A DNA stretch of 64,000 nucleotides, taken from Cercis canadensis. Its lineage: Eukaryota > Streptophyta > Magnoliopsida > Fabales > Fabaceae. The stretch is taken from the NCBI GenBank assembly GCA_003255065.1, contig QAOA01005205.1, forward strand, positions 389,630-453,629, in the 5' to 3' direction. Positions 1 through 11,526 of the stretch are shown here, piece after piece; the first letter of the stretch is position 1, and each line of letters begins with the position of its first letter. The notes under the pieces are model-generated. The model saw only the letters and a program-made list of their open reading frames with translations, did not search any database and had not been told where the DNA came from. A program made the position numbers and the translations under genes.

Positions 1-653
1 TCTTTGGTATTTGGACAACGGGGGAGTTTAAGTTGCCTTTTTTCAATAATTAACAGTATCTACTTACAATAACTTTATCCAAAACTTAAACTATTATACA
101 TTGTGAGTCACATGTACAGAGTCTTAATCAAGCTATTAACGATTATATATATATAAAATTGCAAAAAAAAATTGATTATATTGCTTCCTAGTCTCATCTG
201 CAGAACCATTGCCATCATCATATGGTGGTTTCTTTCTACACTGCTAACAATTCAGTGAGTTATCAATCTTGCACGTTCTACTTTTTCTTATTTCTACATA
301 TAATGACACTAATAATTACTGGTGTTTATAGAGTTTTTTTCCTCCCCTTTTTATGGAAACTATGCTACAAGACAAGAAAAAGTTGATTCTCCTATAGTAC
401 AAGATTAAATGCTTACTACTTTTAACCATTAAAAATTTGGAATCTGTCGTTGTTGGACTTAATATGAGATTGACAACCTACAAAAAGATAGAGGGATGGT
501 TAGGGAGAGGTCGGTGTTGGAGCTCTCAAGTTAGCTAGGTCGAAGGAGAAAATCAGAGGAATAGAGAGAGAGACAGAGATTGAGTATGGTAAGAGTGTCT
601 ATGAAAATGAGTTAGAGAGAGAAAATGTATGTCATTTTGATCATTTTACTATA

Positions 654-865
654 GGAGGTTTCTTAGATACTTTTAGTATTTATGTAGTATGTCATACTAC
701 ATAGAAATAACTAATAAATGAATGACATGTGTATAAATTAACTGTTTTTAAGTTTGTTTAAAAAATTAAATAAATTATATTTTATATATAATAAAATATG
801 AAAATTATGTATGTTTGCCACGTCAGTGTAGTATGACATACTTACGTAATATCATAGAATCCACG
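654..865 (+). mobile_element. 212-bp MULE-type MITE, copy 1
   Basis: Begins GGAGGTTTCTTAGATAC and ends with the imperfect inverted counterpart (ATCATAGAATCCACG). Internal sub-terminal palindromes GTATGTCATACTAC and GTAGTATGACATAC lie at the two ends. It is flanked by a perfect 9-bp direct repeat TTTACTATA at 645-653 and 866-874. Nine-base TSDs are typical of Mutator-like elements; assignment to that superfamily is inference from TSD length and terminal inverted repeats. There is no coding capacity. Two other copies of exactly the same length are at 8375-8586 and 31262-31473. Confidence 0.9.
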
Positions 866-2934
866 TTTACTATAACAAAAATATTTTGATCCCTTTATTG
901 TAGCCAGGGTAATAAGTTTACTAAGTATTATCAAAATCTCACATTGGTCTCTATATCTCACGAACTTTCTAACCATTTGTTTCATAATACCAGTGAATCC
1001 AAGGTATAATGTTATGAATCTTGCACTAACCCAATTAATAACATTATTTAATCAAATTAGTTCTAGATGTTCGTATATATAAATTATGTAGGCGCTACCC
1101 TAAACAAAACCTTGAGAAGAAGACAAATAAAAACATAGCTACATATATAGAGAAACTAACATGAGGGTAAATTAGCAGCCAACGAGGCTTGTGTATTTTG
1201 AGAAAATGACAAATAGAGAGAGGGGATATAATGTAAAAGATGCATGGAAGAGATTGATTTTGAGTCGCCAAACAAATACATCGTCACAATGTGCTTGCAA
1301 ACGTAGCACGTACGATGCCCTTCTTAAAAGGGTGGTGGGGAGGAAAGGAAACATCACTTTCACTTGCTTTTTGTGGGCACATGAAATGGGTTTTTCTTCA
1401 ATGGAAACATCACGATATTCGTGTAAAGCAAATGGGGAACACTAGCTATCTACCTCGTTTCTAATCCCAGTATTAGTTGTTAAGATAATAAGGTTTATGA
1501 ACAATAATTACCCTCTTCACATAGCTGCTATTAATTAAATATTTCATTGTTTATCTGTTAACTTGTGAACTTCTAATTGATTAGTTCAAATAAAAAGTTA
1601 AACGACGATGTATACATTGATCTCTGACTAAGCCAATGCTAGTTTCTTTCTACGAGAAATCCCCTTTTTCTATAAACCAAATTGCTCAACATAATCTGAT
1701 TCATTTTTTCCCCCTTGAACTCCACCTTTCTGACTTGAGAAACATATATAGGCTACAAATTCTGTGTATACTTATTCTTAGATATCATTGTTGAGGAAAA
1801 AGGGTGTGTTTTAAGATCTATGTTGCACATGTACTAATAAGAGTTTCGTACTTGATACGGTATGAAATGCAAGAACGGTAATTTTCTAAAAAAATGAGGT
1901 ACGAGTATGTCACCTCATATATATATAAAGAGGAGTTTATTTTTCAATAGGAGTTAAAGTCATATAATTACCTAAAAAATAATTGAAAAAATTAGTTTCA
2001 ACTAACAAATCATGTCATATTTCTTTTAATTTAATAGAGAATAGAATGTGGACAGAGTCTGTGAATGATTAAAGCTAATGGATAAGAAGATAATAAATGT
2101 AAAATAATGTCAAAATAGATATTTTAGCTATTTTTAAAATATACTAATTTTCTTTTAAAGAAAAGAAACTAAGCTCTTTGGGCATGAGTTTTAAATTTTC
2201 GATACGTCTCAGAAATATGTATAATACTAATTTTAAAATACCGATGCAATATAGGTTAAGATCAATTATATGACACTCGAAAGCATAATTGGAATGAGAG
2301 AGAGAGAGCACGATTCTTGGATAGTGGTTATTATAGACAAGGACAGTCAAAGACGTGGAAGGGAAGACAAGAGCATGCAAAGAATCAAAGACATGGATTA
2401 ATTTACTTTGGTTAAGGTCATGCATGACTCATGGAGGCTGTGAGAGCTCTCGTGTTCCACCTGAGATTGGAAAAAATATTGCTATAATTGGATTCAATTG
2501 CCGAACTTCAAAATTTAAAAACCATGTATAATAATTAACAGTATTCTAATCATATAATAAGTGATTTTTTGTTTTCTGTTTTTAAATAATAACTATGAAG
2601 TAAATCATTGGCAGTATATACAGAGATTTGATATTTCAACGATCACAGAAAATAATTCTTTGCGTGTGTGTGTTGATTCTACCGTTGAATATACCTGGCA
2701 AGCATGATATCTCCGTTGGTTGCTGCCAAGTAACACAGCTGCGGATTCAGACTCAACTGTATATGGCTTTTGAGCAGTCAGCAGTGAGCACGTGACCGTT
2801 GTATATATACGCCTACGGCACCTTTTCTGTCTAGGCTGTCCGGAGAAAACCATATGAATTGTCAAGGTTTTAACAATGTTAACAATATGCTATGTCGATT
2901 GGAAATTATATAAAACTAGTGCTAAGTCGGTGCG

Positions 2935-3350
2935 TAGAATGGTATTTGGTAATGTTTTGACCTTCATATTATTATTTTCAAACATATTTACATAATTATA
3001 ATACTTTTAAATTTATATACCTAAATATTATTTTTATAAAAATTAAAAACTAAAAATAAATAAATAAAATCTGACTCATGAGGTTCATTAGACATATCAG
3101 TAGAGCCACGTCATGTCTCTCTTTATTGTGCACACCAATTTTTGTCAAACATATACTTTGAGATAAAAATGATTGTGGGACCTGCCGTAGGTTTACTAGC
3201 GTGTATGGTGGGCCCCATAGGTTAGACTTTTTTTGTTTTAATTTTTTTAAAAAATATAATATTTAAGTATATAAATTCAAAATTGTTATAATTGTATAAA
3301 TAAATTTGAAAACAGTAATATTGAGATAAAAAATTCGTATTTGGTATTTT
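2935..3350. mobile_element. Foldback MITE-like inverted repeat
   Basis: The left arm (about 2940-3055) and right arm (about 3235-3350) are inverted copies of each other: TTTCAAACATATTTACATAA on the left is matched by the complement of TTATACAAATAAATTTGAAA-type sequence on the right, and the outer ends share GGTATTTGGTA. Arms are AT-rich and imperfect. No clear target duplication was found, so boundaries are approximate. Confidence 0.55.
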
Positions 3351-3690
3351 TTTTTATATTTAATCATTGTAACACGTATACATAATATAGATTAATAGAA
3401 ATGAAAGTACTTGTGCCTTCTATATAAATAAATAATAATTATACACAAAATTAAAAAAAGAAACAAATATAGAAAGTAGCTTTCACTGAAGAAGTTGAAA
3501 TGGAGAAGTGATAAATATACCATTATCTATCTCATAAATCTTGTAATTGAGGGGCATAATTATTTTGAGTTATTTGAAAAAAAAAATAATTAAGTAAATT
3601 AAATTGAATTTACAAACTGTATATTTTATACGATGTATATAACTCTATCATATCTAAAAAGGCATTTGTAGTTTACTCTTTGTTTTATTT

Positions 3691-3791
3691 TATTATATTT
3701 TAAGGGTTGTCTTATATTTTAGCATCACATTTTTAGACAANTATTATATTTTAAGGATTGTCTTATATTTTAGCATCACATTTTTAGACAA
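3691..3791 (+). repeat. 50-bp direct duplication on both sides of an N
   Basis: Bases 3691-3740 and 3742-3791 are the same 50-bp sequence with one difference (TAAGGGTTG versus TAAGGATTG), separated only by the N at 3741. This is the pattern expected when two overlapping contig ends are joined without being merged, so the duplication is probably an assembly artefact, with the mismatch being heterozygosity or error. Confidence 0.8.
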
Positions 3792-4391
3792 TAATAATAT
3801 AATGGATTCAAATCTGATCATGTCATTTGAGTCATGTTACTTAGATTTGAGCCATTCATTTTATTAAAACTCATATAAATCATTAAAACACATTAATATT
3901 TAATGATTGAGATAAATTTTAATGAAATAAACGACTCATATTTAAATAATATGACTCAAGTGACATGATTGCCGTTATATAAACGTAACAATAGTATTAC
4001 TACGAATATGAAATGAGCAGGCAACGATCAGACAAAATCCAAAAGAAGGGTTCACAAATTATAAAGCATTACGAGTAGTCAAAACAGCAACATGAACAAG
4101 TACGGTGCACCAGCACCAGCACCAGCACCAGAGCAATTATTATTATCGTCCGGTTTTAGCCAAGCTTATGTGTACTATATTGAAATCGCCATTACTGGAC
4201 ATTCGTCCATCGCCACGTGTACGGGTGACATTCCTTCTTAAGCTCCCATTGAAACCCCCACTCAATTGACACCGATCACCCCATTTACGAATGAGTAACA
4301 TGCTCTTAAATGAAGGATGGGTGATGACAGGGTAAAATGGTAAACCCAAGTTCTGATACGCGGGTAGTACAGTAATTTCATGGGGCATTAG

Positions 4392-4840
4392 ATGAGAAAG
4401 TACATTTTTAGCAACTTTGGCTTTGAAAGGAAAGTAGATAAAGAGGAAACAGCCAGGACCTCTGTGCTTCTTCTACTGAACTTGAGAGAGCCAGAGACAG
4501 AGAAGAGGAAAAAGAGTGAGAGATTTTTAGAGGCACGCGCGCTACTCACTGCCCTATTCTGCAAGTATAGTGTAAACCATAGACATAGAGAGAGAGAGAG
4601 AGACCAAGGAGCTAGCGCGCCAGCCAGCCAGAGCCCAGAGCCCAGAGCCCAGAGCCAGATGTAGGGTTGTTTGGGAAAAGATAAGAGAGGTTTGGTTTAA
4701 CTCACCGCCGGGAAACTAATCACTAATACCCCATTTCGTTGGCAAATCAACTTTTTTGGTTTTTGTTTTTTAGGGAGGGGAGGGTGTACCTTGTTACTAT
4801 AGTGGAAAATTTTTCCCCCGTTTCGGTGGTTCCTCTGCCC
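4392..4840 (+). promoter_or_regulatory. Probable transcribed leader of the TEL gene
   Basis: Purine-rich sequence immediately upstream of the TEL start codon, with a GA dinucleotide tract near 4586-4603 and a CCAGAGC-type triple repeat near 4628-4655. GA-rich leaders are common in plant regulatory genes. I see no convincing TATA box and cannot place the transcription start. The open frame running through 4392-4664 has no family resemblance and is treated as non-coding. Confidence 0.4.
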
Positions 4841-7519
4841 ATGGGAGAAACCGGTATTGTCCGGTTCCCGGGAAGCTTAGACCCCAGAGCGGAAGAGTTC
4901 AGGCCCGGAAACCCTCCAGCGACCGCCCTATTCAGGCCAACCCAAGTGTACTACCCGTATTCATGTGCGTACGCGCCTAGTGGAAGCGGAGTACCGTTTT
5001 CCGATGGATTGGCTGTTGGCGTTCCGTATCCCCACTTCTCTACTCCCCCGGCGTACGTTAGCCCTCCTACTCCTACTGTGGTGGCGGCGCCGTCCGCGCC
5101 GGCTTCCTCATCGCCTACTCGTTCGCTACTGCTGAGCGCTGTAGCTTCAGAGTTTGTAAGCGAGTCGATGGTGAGAAGAGAATTAGAGATATTTGGGGAT
5201 GTAAGAGGGGTCCAGATGGAGAGGTTGCGTGATGGAATGGTGACCGTTCATTTCTATGACCTCAGACATGCAGAGATGGCGTTGACGGCGATTCGGAAGC
5301 AACACATGCAACAGCAGACCAGGCTTTGCAACCACTACGCTTCCTTGGTCAAGACACGCATTTCATTCTCTGAAGCTGAATTTTATGCCGCTGCTCCACT
5401 CCCACCGCCGGCGCGTGGTCTTATTGCCGGTCGTGCTGTGTGGGCCCAGTACATTGTTCCGCCGTATAATGCCCTTCCTGATGGCCACAACCAAGGGACT
5501 ATCGTCATTTTCAATTTGGATTCGGAGGTGTCTGCTCAGAGTCTAAGAGAAATTTTCGAACCTTTCGGTATGACCATTATCACCACGTTTCATCATCATT
5601 TCAATTTCTCTGTGACTCTGCGTGTTTTACTGTCTTTTTTTTCTTTTTTTTTTTTCTTTCTTATCTTATTTGCCTTTGCTATTACCATTTCCTTCAATTA
5701 CCCATCAATGAAATGAGATCTGAAAGAGAGAAAACTATTGGGCCTCTCTTTGGTTGTAACTTGGGGATATAATTTTATTAGTGAGAACTAACTTTTGTGG
5801 GGACTGTAGTGGGGTTGGGTGGGGGATAGGCGATCATAATCGTGTAGACAAGTCATAACGCTGCTTGATGTGTCTCTATCTCACTCTTTTTAGGAACTTT
5901 TATGACGTTTCTGGTTTTTATTTTAGGTCCCGTAAAGGAATTGAGAGAGACGCCATCGAAAAAGAACCAAAGGTTCGTGGAGTTCTTTGATATCAGAGAT
6001 GCAGCCAAGGCTTTAAAAGAGATGAATGGGAAGGAAATTCAAGGCAAGGCAGTTATTATTGAATTCAGTCGACCAGGTGGCCACGGCAGGAAGTTCTTCA
6101 ATGCTGCTTCTACAATCTCCAAAAACAATGTTTATCACACCAAGTCTCTGAATCCACCACCACCATCATCAATATTACCTCCTTCTCCTCCGCCGTTGCC
6201 GCGTAAATACTCACGCCCTCCTCGCCCGCATTTTCCTCAAAACCAATTATCTAGCAACAAATCAATTGTCAGAAAGGGAAGCCCTAATGTCAAAACTAGT
6301 GTGAGTGAGAGTGCAAATTCTTCAACAATGGGTTCTATGAATTTGGGTGGGGCAGTTGGAAATGGAGTTGAAGACAAGTATTCGGATGGGCCTCAGAGCA
6401 GGAATTTCTTCAAAAACCATATCAGCACAAAGCCCCAACAAGCTAGAAATAGGAATTGGAAGGGGAAGCAAGCTAAGAAGCTCGAAACTCGGTTTCTAAT
6501 TAAAGAAGATTCTATTGTGGAGTCCAGTTCCAGAGATTCCAGAACTACTGTTATGATCAAGAACATACCCAACAAGTACAGGTCCGCGTCTTACATAAAA
6601 ATATTTTTGAGTCCTAGAAAGCGTAATGTAATGCGTCGTGTGTGTGGCTGTGTTTTTCTTTTTCTCAGATTAAATTAAATTCTGGTTTTGACTTGTTGCA
6701 GTCAGAAGCTACTGTTGAACATGTTGGACAACCACTGCATTCACTGCAACGAGCAGGTTGCCGATGGAGACAACCAGCCTTTATCTTCCTACGACTTCGT
6801 ATACCTTCCCATTGATTTTAAGTATATTCCTTTCTTTGCACTGTTATTTTATATGTTGTCTTTTTTCTTTTTAATTTCTGGTTTGGAGCAATTTACATGC
6901 GTTCACAATTTGCGTACATGTGTGTTTTTATCTTTGAGCTGATAATTGCAGTGTTTTGTGTTTAAAACAGCAACAAGTGCAATGTGGGATATGGGTTTGT
7001 GAATATGACGTCGCCGGAGGCAACGTTGAGGTTCTATAAGGCCTTTCATCTTCAACATTGGGAGGTGTTCAATTCTAGAAAAATTTGCGAAGTCACCTAT
7101 GCGAGAGTCCAGGTGTTGTATTTTTGCAACCCCTTCGAATTATTCTATTTTTTTTAATTAATTTGTGAAATAATTGATGAGAATGAAAAGTGGTTAATTA
7201 TTAAAATGAATAAAAGGGGTTGGAAGCGTTGAAAGAGCACTTCAAGAACTCAAAGTTCCCATGCGAGATGGAGCACTACCTTCCAGTGGTGTTCTCACCA
7301 CCTCGAGACGGGAGGCAACAGACGGAGCCACTTCCAATCGTTGGTCAGAATCAGCAAACCAACGAGATCGCCGGTGACGGTGACCATGACCATGACCAAC
7401 ACGACGTGCTTAGCAGAAGCAGCTGCAGCTGCAGCAGCAGCCAAAACGGCGGCATTGATGATGACGACCTACACAAAGATAACACAAGAAGTGGCGAAGT
7501 GGCAAATATTGCATTTTGA
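4841..7519 (+). CDS. TEL1: TERMINAL EAR1-like Mei2-type RNA-binding protein
   Basis: Five exons by canonical GT-AG junctions: 4841-5567, 5927-6581, 6702-6821, 6971-7112, 7217-7519, giving 648 residues in one frame. The start [16 protein letters not shown] is the N-terminus I expect of dicot TEL1 proteins; upstream codons in this frame lack an ATG. RRM1 lies at about 94-161, RRM2 at about 219-292 (exon 1/2 junction inside it), a Pro/Ser-rich linker follows, and the Mei2-type RRM3 spans about 448-580 with [24 protein letters not shown] and NVGYGFVN. The tail after RRM3 is Gln/His/Asp-rich and low complexity. TEL proteins are nuclear or cytoplasmic RNA binders active in shoot and root apical meristems, where they restrain leaf initiation and differentiation. 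Function here is inferred from family. The lengths of all exons sum to a multiple of three, supporting the model; TEL1 versus TEL2 is not resolved. Confidence 0.93.
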
Positions 7520-8239
7520 GTCTCGACTCCAACTGTATAGACTAATAGCCCACTCACCTACAACCAGAAGAAGCCTTTCTTTTTGCTCTAAAACTCCCTC
7601 AGATCAGATTTACCTTACTATTCAGATTGTTTCTTTATTTCAAAATTCTTGGTTTGGCCTTTTCTCTAGAAATAGAATTCCTACTTTTTTTTTTTTTTTT
7701 TCTCNTTTTTCATGTTGCTTTATAGGACTGCAAATTGTAGGATTTATTCTGCCATGGATTTCAATTTCCAAGATTTTTCGTGTATCATTTATTATTACAG
7801 AGAAGTATTTTATTCGTGTTCCGCTACTAGAACGTCTTGTTTCGGATTTAAAATAAAAATTAAAGTTAAAATTAAAACTGAAAGTTTGGANACACTCAAC
7901 CGAGCAAGCCTTGAAGAACTGAATTGCCAATGAAACCGTTGGTTAAAAAGAAGCCAGGAGGCTATGACAGGACAGTTTTATTTTCGAAGTTTTGCGTCAG
8001 TTATAAAATTTTAATNGTGCAAGTATAAAAGATTTGCATATGTATTTAGTCTAACTTCAGGGAATTTCAGGATTATAGTTTACATGGAAGTTCGCCACGT
8101 AACTCAGTGGGAGACTGGGAGTTATGGGTGTCGAAGGAGAATCTTTCATGGACATTGTTTGGAAGTTGATATTGTTAATAGACACAACTAATGAGCTTAA
8201 GTGATAAATTTATGGGTGAGAATTAGGATAAATATAAGG

Positions 8240-8785
8240 TGAGTATTATGTTACCCCACAATAGTTGGGTGAGATCGAGTAAAATTTATTCAGTGATTTT
8301 GGTGTCGTTGTAAGTATCTTAAAAAATTAAGTTATCAAATATGTGTCAAAACACATAAATTTTAATAAAATATAGGAGGTTTCTTAGATACTTTTAGTAT
8401 TTATGTAGTATGTCATACTACATAGAAATAACCAATAAATGAATGACATGTGTTCAAATTAACTGTTTTTAAGTTTATTTAAAAAATTAAATAAATTATA
8501 TTTTATATATAATAAAATATAAAAATTATGTATGTTTGTCACATCAGTGTAGTATGACATACTTACATAGTATCATAGATTCTCCGTAAAATATAAGAAC
8601 GACACAACATAATTTTTTTTTTTTAAGTTTACTTTTTGACATTTTCTTATATTATGTTGTTCTTTACATTTTATAATGAATTGTGTGTTTTGGCATATAT
8701 CAAGTAACTAATTTTTTTAAAATTTTTGCAACGACACTAAAATCATACTATAAGTTTTATTATGTCTCACCCAAAACCCCACCTA
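8240..8785. mobile_element. Foldback MITE (family F), copy 1, interrupted
   Basis: Two inverted arms: TTTTGGTGTCGTTGTAAG with AAAAAATTAAGTTATCAAA on the left is matched by AACTAATTTTTTTAAAATTT and TTGCAACGACACTAAAATCA on the right. The central part TAAAATATAAGAACGACAC mirrors across an AT-rich centre. It is split by the 212-bp MITE at 8375-8586. Other copies are near 8975-9320, 12885-13200 and 20190-20470. No coding capacity; superfamily not assigned. Confidence 0.75.
8375..8586 (+). mobile_element. 212-bp MULE-type MITE, copy 2
   Basis: Same ends and same length as the copy at 654-865, same orientation. Perfect 9-bp target duplication TAAAATATA at 8366-8374 and 8587-8595. It is inserted in unit 1 of the tandem duplication, inside foldback family F. 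Unit 2 has a single uninterrupted TAAAATATA at 9106-9114, which is the pre-insertion site. Confidence 0.93.
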
Positions 8786-8974
8786 CAGGGAATTTCAGGA
8801 TTATAGTTTACATGGAAGTTTGCCACGTGGAGTTCTAACTCAGTGGGAGACTGGGAGTTATGGGTGTGGAAGGAGAATCTTTCACGGAGATTGTTTGGAA
8901 GTTGATATTGTTAATAAACACAACTAATGAGCCCAAACGATAAATTTATGGATGAGAATTAGGACAAATATAAG

Positions 8975-9320
8975 GTGAGCATTATGCTATCCTCATCATA
9001 GTTAGATGGATTTGGGTGGAACACATCTAATAATTTTAGTGTTATTATAAAGATTTCAAAAAATTAAGTCACTTAGTGTATGTCAGAATAGTCACAATTT
9101 TTTATAAAATATAAGAACGACATAATATAAAAAAAATGTACTAAGAAACAAATCTTTTCAGTTTATTTTTAATACGTTTTCTTATATTATATTATTCTCA
9201 TATTTTATAAGAAATTGTATTTTATGACACATACTAAATGACTTAATTTTTTGAAATCTTTGCAACGATACTAAAATCACACTAAATTCCACCAAAAAAC
9301 TCCACCCACATAAAATGGGG
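8975..9320. mobile_element. Foldback MITE (family F), copy 2
   Basis: Uninterrupted copy in unit 2 of the tandem duplication. The left arm TTTCAAAAAATTAAGTCACT is mirrored by AAATGACTTAATTTTTTGAA on the right, and TTTTAGTGTTATTATAAAG by TTTGCAACGATACTAAAAT. Arms are roughly 130 bp each. Confidence 0.75.
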
Positions 9321-10325
9321 TAGTGTCACCCCCTCTAAGAAAGTTGGTAGCGTAGCCATCACCTAAATATAAATTTTCAGCATAAAACCTTCTTCTTCTG
9401 TATTTACAGTTGTGTGGTGTTCGAGTTAGCATACTAATTACCATTGAAGGCATCTATTTATTCCATGTGATAAATGTCTTTTCTTTAATGTTTCCTCTTT
9501 TGATTCATTTGATATCTAGAATAAGGAAACATTGATTTCCTTCTAATATACCTGGATTTTGGTGTAGTCTAACAAGCGGAAAGAAAATAGAAAAAAACAG
9601 GAGGCTACAATGCTCTTCTCTTTTGCTGAAGTTATACTTGCATGGATGGAAACAGCTTCATATTTGTATTTCTGTTCACATTTAATGGTAGCTTATACAT
9701 ACATCACTGTTTATTGAAGAAAATGGAATGCCGTGCAAGATAAAAATTCCATGAAAATGGTTTTGTTCAAATAACAACCAAATCTTGCATCATTACTAAA
9801 TCATCATTTTGCGGATATGGTAGTGATATTACTGTATAGGGTTCCCTGAACCTTCTCCTTTACTAAAACAGGTAACATTGAGATGGATAAAAAAGGAAAA
9901 AAAGATACCCTGAAGGGATAAAGAAAAAGCATAGACTTTGTGTAAGGTTTTTTTTATGGCACTTTGACATAATAATATACTTTTAAAAGAAAATTATTAA
10001 TATAGAGCAATTTTGAAACATTTTACTAATATGAGGTAGTCTATAATAAAATACTATTGCACTGTTGGACAAGACTAAATCTATCAAATTTCAACATGTA
10101 AAATGCTTTAAAATATGCTAAACCATATTTAGCGTGTATCCCTTTCTCTTGAATGGGGTTTGGCGAGTCTCAATTATCATACTGAATTTGCTAGTTGGGG
10201 TTTGGTGTATTTTAAAGAATTCTACCAATTAATGTTTGGCAAATTTAGCCCTGAAATAATATTTTATTATAAAAACTCATTGATAAAAAAATTTTAGAAT
10301 TATCTCATACTAATAATTTTTTTTA

Positions 10326-10776
10326 GGTTTAAATATATTGTAGGTGACTATAATTTAGACGAATTTTGAATCAAGTTCTTATAATTTTTTTTCCTCTTTT
10401 GATGTTCTTAGAGTTTGAAATTTTTTTAATTGAGTTATTGTCGTCATTCCTAGTTATAATTTTGTTAGTTTAGTGCTCATATAACAAATGATTTGTCTAT
10501 GTGGCAATAAAAAAAAAAGTTGACGTGGTGCTAAAGTAGCACAAAAATTAAGAAAAACTAAGTCACATGTCTTACATGTGTGTTTGATAGGTGACAATTT
10601 ATATGTCACTTTGGCACTATATAAGCTTCATCTATTGTCACATGGAGAAGTTGTTTACCATGTTAACATTAAACTAATGGAGTTATAACCCGGTGATGAT
10701 AGGGAGCCAATTAAAAAAAATTTAAACTATAAAAACCTAAAAAAAAAAATTACAAAAACCTACAGTATATTTAAAT
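10326..10776. mobile_element. Foldback MITE (family G), copy 1
   Basis: Starts GGTTTAAATATATTGTAGG and ends with its inverse CCTACAGTATATTTAAATC. The arms contain AATTTTGAATCAAGTTCTTA and internal words GTTTAGTGCTCATATAACAA and AAGTTGACGTGGTG shared with the copy at 30041-30525. The flanks are T-rich (TTTTTTTA both sides), consistent with an 8-9 bp target duplication. No coding capacity. Confidence 0.7.
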
Positions 10777-11193
10777 CTTTTTTTAAATATATTATTTGTA
10801 TTAATTTATCCATTTTATTTTAGAAAAATAAAATAAAAATTGGAGAGGGGGCTTTTTCACCCAAATATTGTATTTCAAGAACAAATTTAAGCATATATTA
10901 TAATTTTTTGTACAAAAAATTAAAATCTAATATTTAAAGACCACCGACAAACTATTAATCATGTGACATGTCTATACTGAACATATCGTATGGCCAATGA
11001 CATGTTCAATAGTCCCTACATACCAAATTCTATTTTTATTTTAAATATATATAAGTTAAAAATTACTAAAAATATCTAAAATATAATATTTGAGTAAAAG
11101 GAGAGAAAAGTGGAAAAATCGATGGATGTGTTGGAGTTGTACATTAAAAATGGAGATTGGGTCCAATATCACGTGTGATTGACACGTAGGATA

Positions 11194-11246
11194 ACATGGA
11201 TCCTGATTTGGCTGAAGCANCATGGATCCTGATTTGGCAGAAGCAT
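11194..11246 (+). repeat. 25-bp direct duplication on both sides of an N
   Basis: CATGGATCCTGATTTGGC followed by (T or A)GAAGCA occurs immediately before and immediately after the N at 11220. As at 3741, this looks like an unmerged contig-end overlap rather than a biological repeat. Confidence 0.75.
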
Positions 11247-11526
11247 AAGCTTGTGGCTCTATTTCTATTCACTTTGACCTTCCTTCTTACTTATTTAGAG
11301 TGCTATGCCACACTCTATATCTTTGACTTTTTTTTATATAATTTTAATTTTATATTATATTAATTTAATAAAATTAATATAATTTAAATTTTATTAAATT
11401 AATATTTAAGTCATATTAAAAATTTTAAATAAATTTAATAAAATTTAAATTATATCAAACTAANTGTTTAATGAAAGTATTTTGGGGAGGAAAGTTAATT
11501 AGTAGATAGTAAATCGTAAAATTCAA

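Larger units (their letters stand above)
1..4390. other. AT-rich intergenic region with MITEs, no gene recognised
   Basis: No open reading frame here resembles a protein I know; the longest ORFs (60-90 codons around 1172-1445, 2144-2425 and 2605-2865) overlap on opposite strands and lack recognisable motifs. The stretch holds a 212-bp MITE at 654-865, a foldback element near 2935-3350 and an N with duplicated flanks at 3741. A short CAGCAC microsatellite sits near 4110-4132. The right end is the upstream region of the TEL gene. Confidence 0.6.
8058..9312 (+). repeat. Tandem duplication of about 0.5 kb, one unit carrying a MITE
   Basis: Unit 1 starts with CAGGGAATTTCAGG at 8058 and unit 2 with the same words at 8786. 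Both run through CAGTGGGAGACTGGGAGTTA, then TTGGAAGTTGATATTGTTAA, then a foldback MITE. Unit 1 is 728 bp only because a 212-bp MITE plus a 9-bp target duplication sits in it; without these it is about 507 bp. Unit 2 has the matching empty site. Small indels (for example a GGAGTTCT insertion in unit 2) show the duplication is not brand new. Confidence 0.85.

Noticed and set aside
1172..1445. Overlapping 63- and 84-codon ORFs on opposite strands
   Set aside because: No recognisable motif, no splice partners, and AT-rich flanks; treated as chance ORFs.
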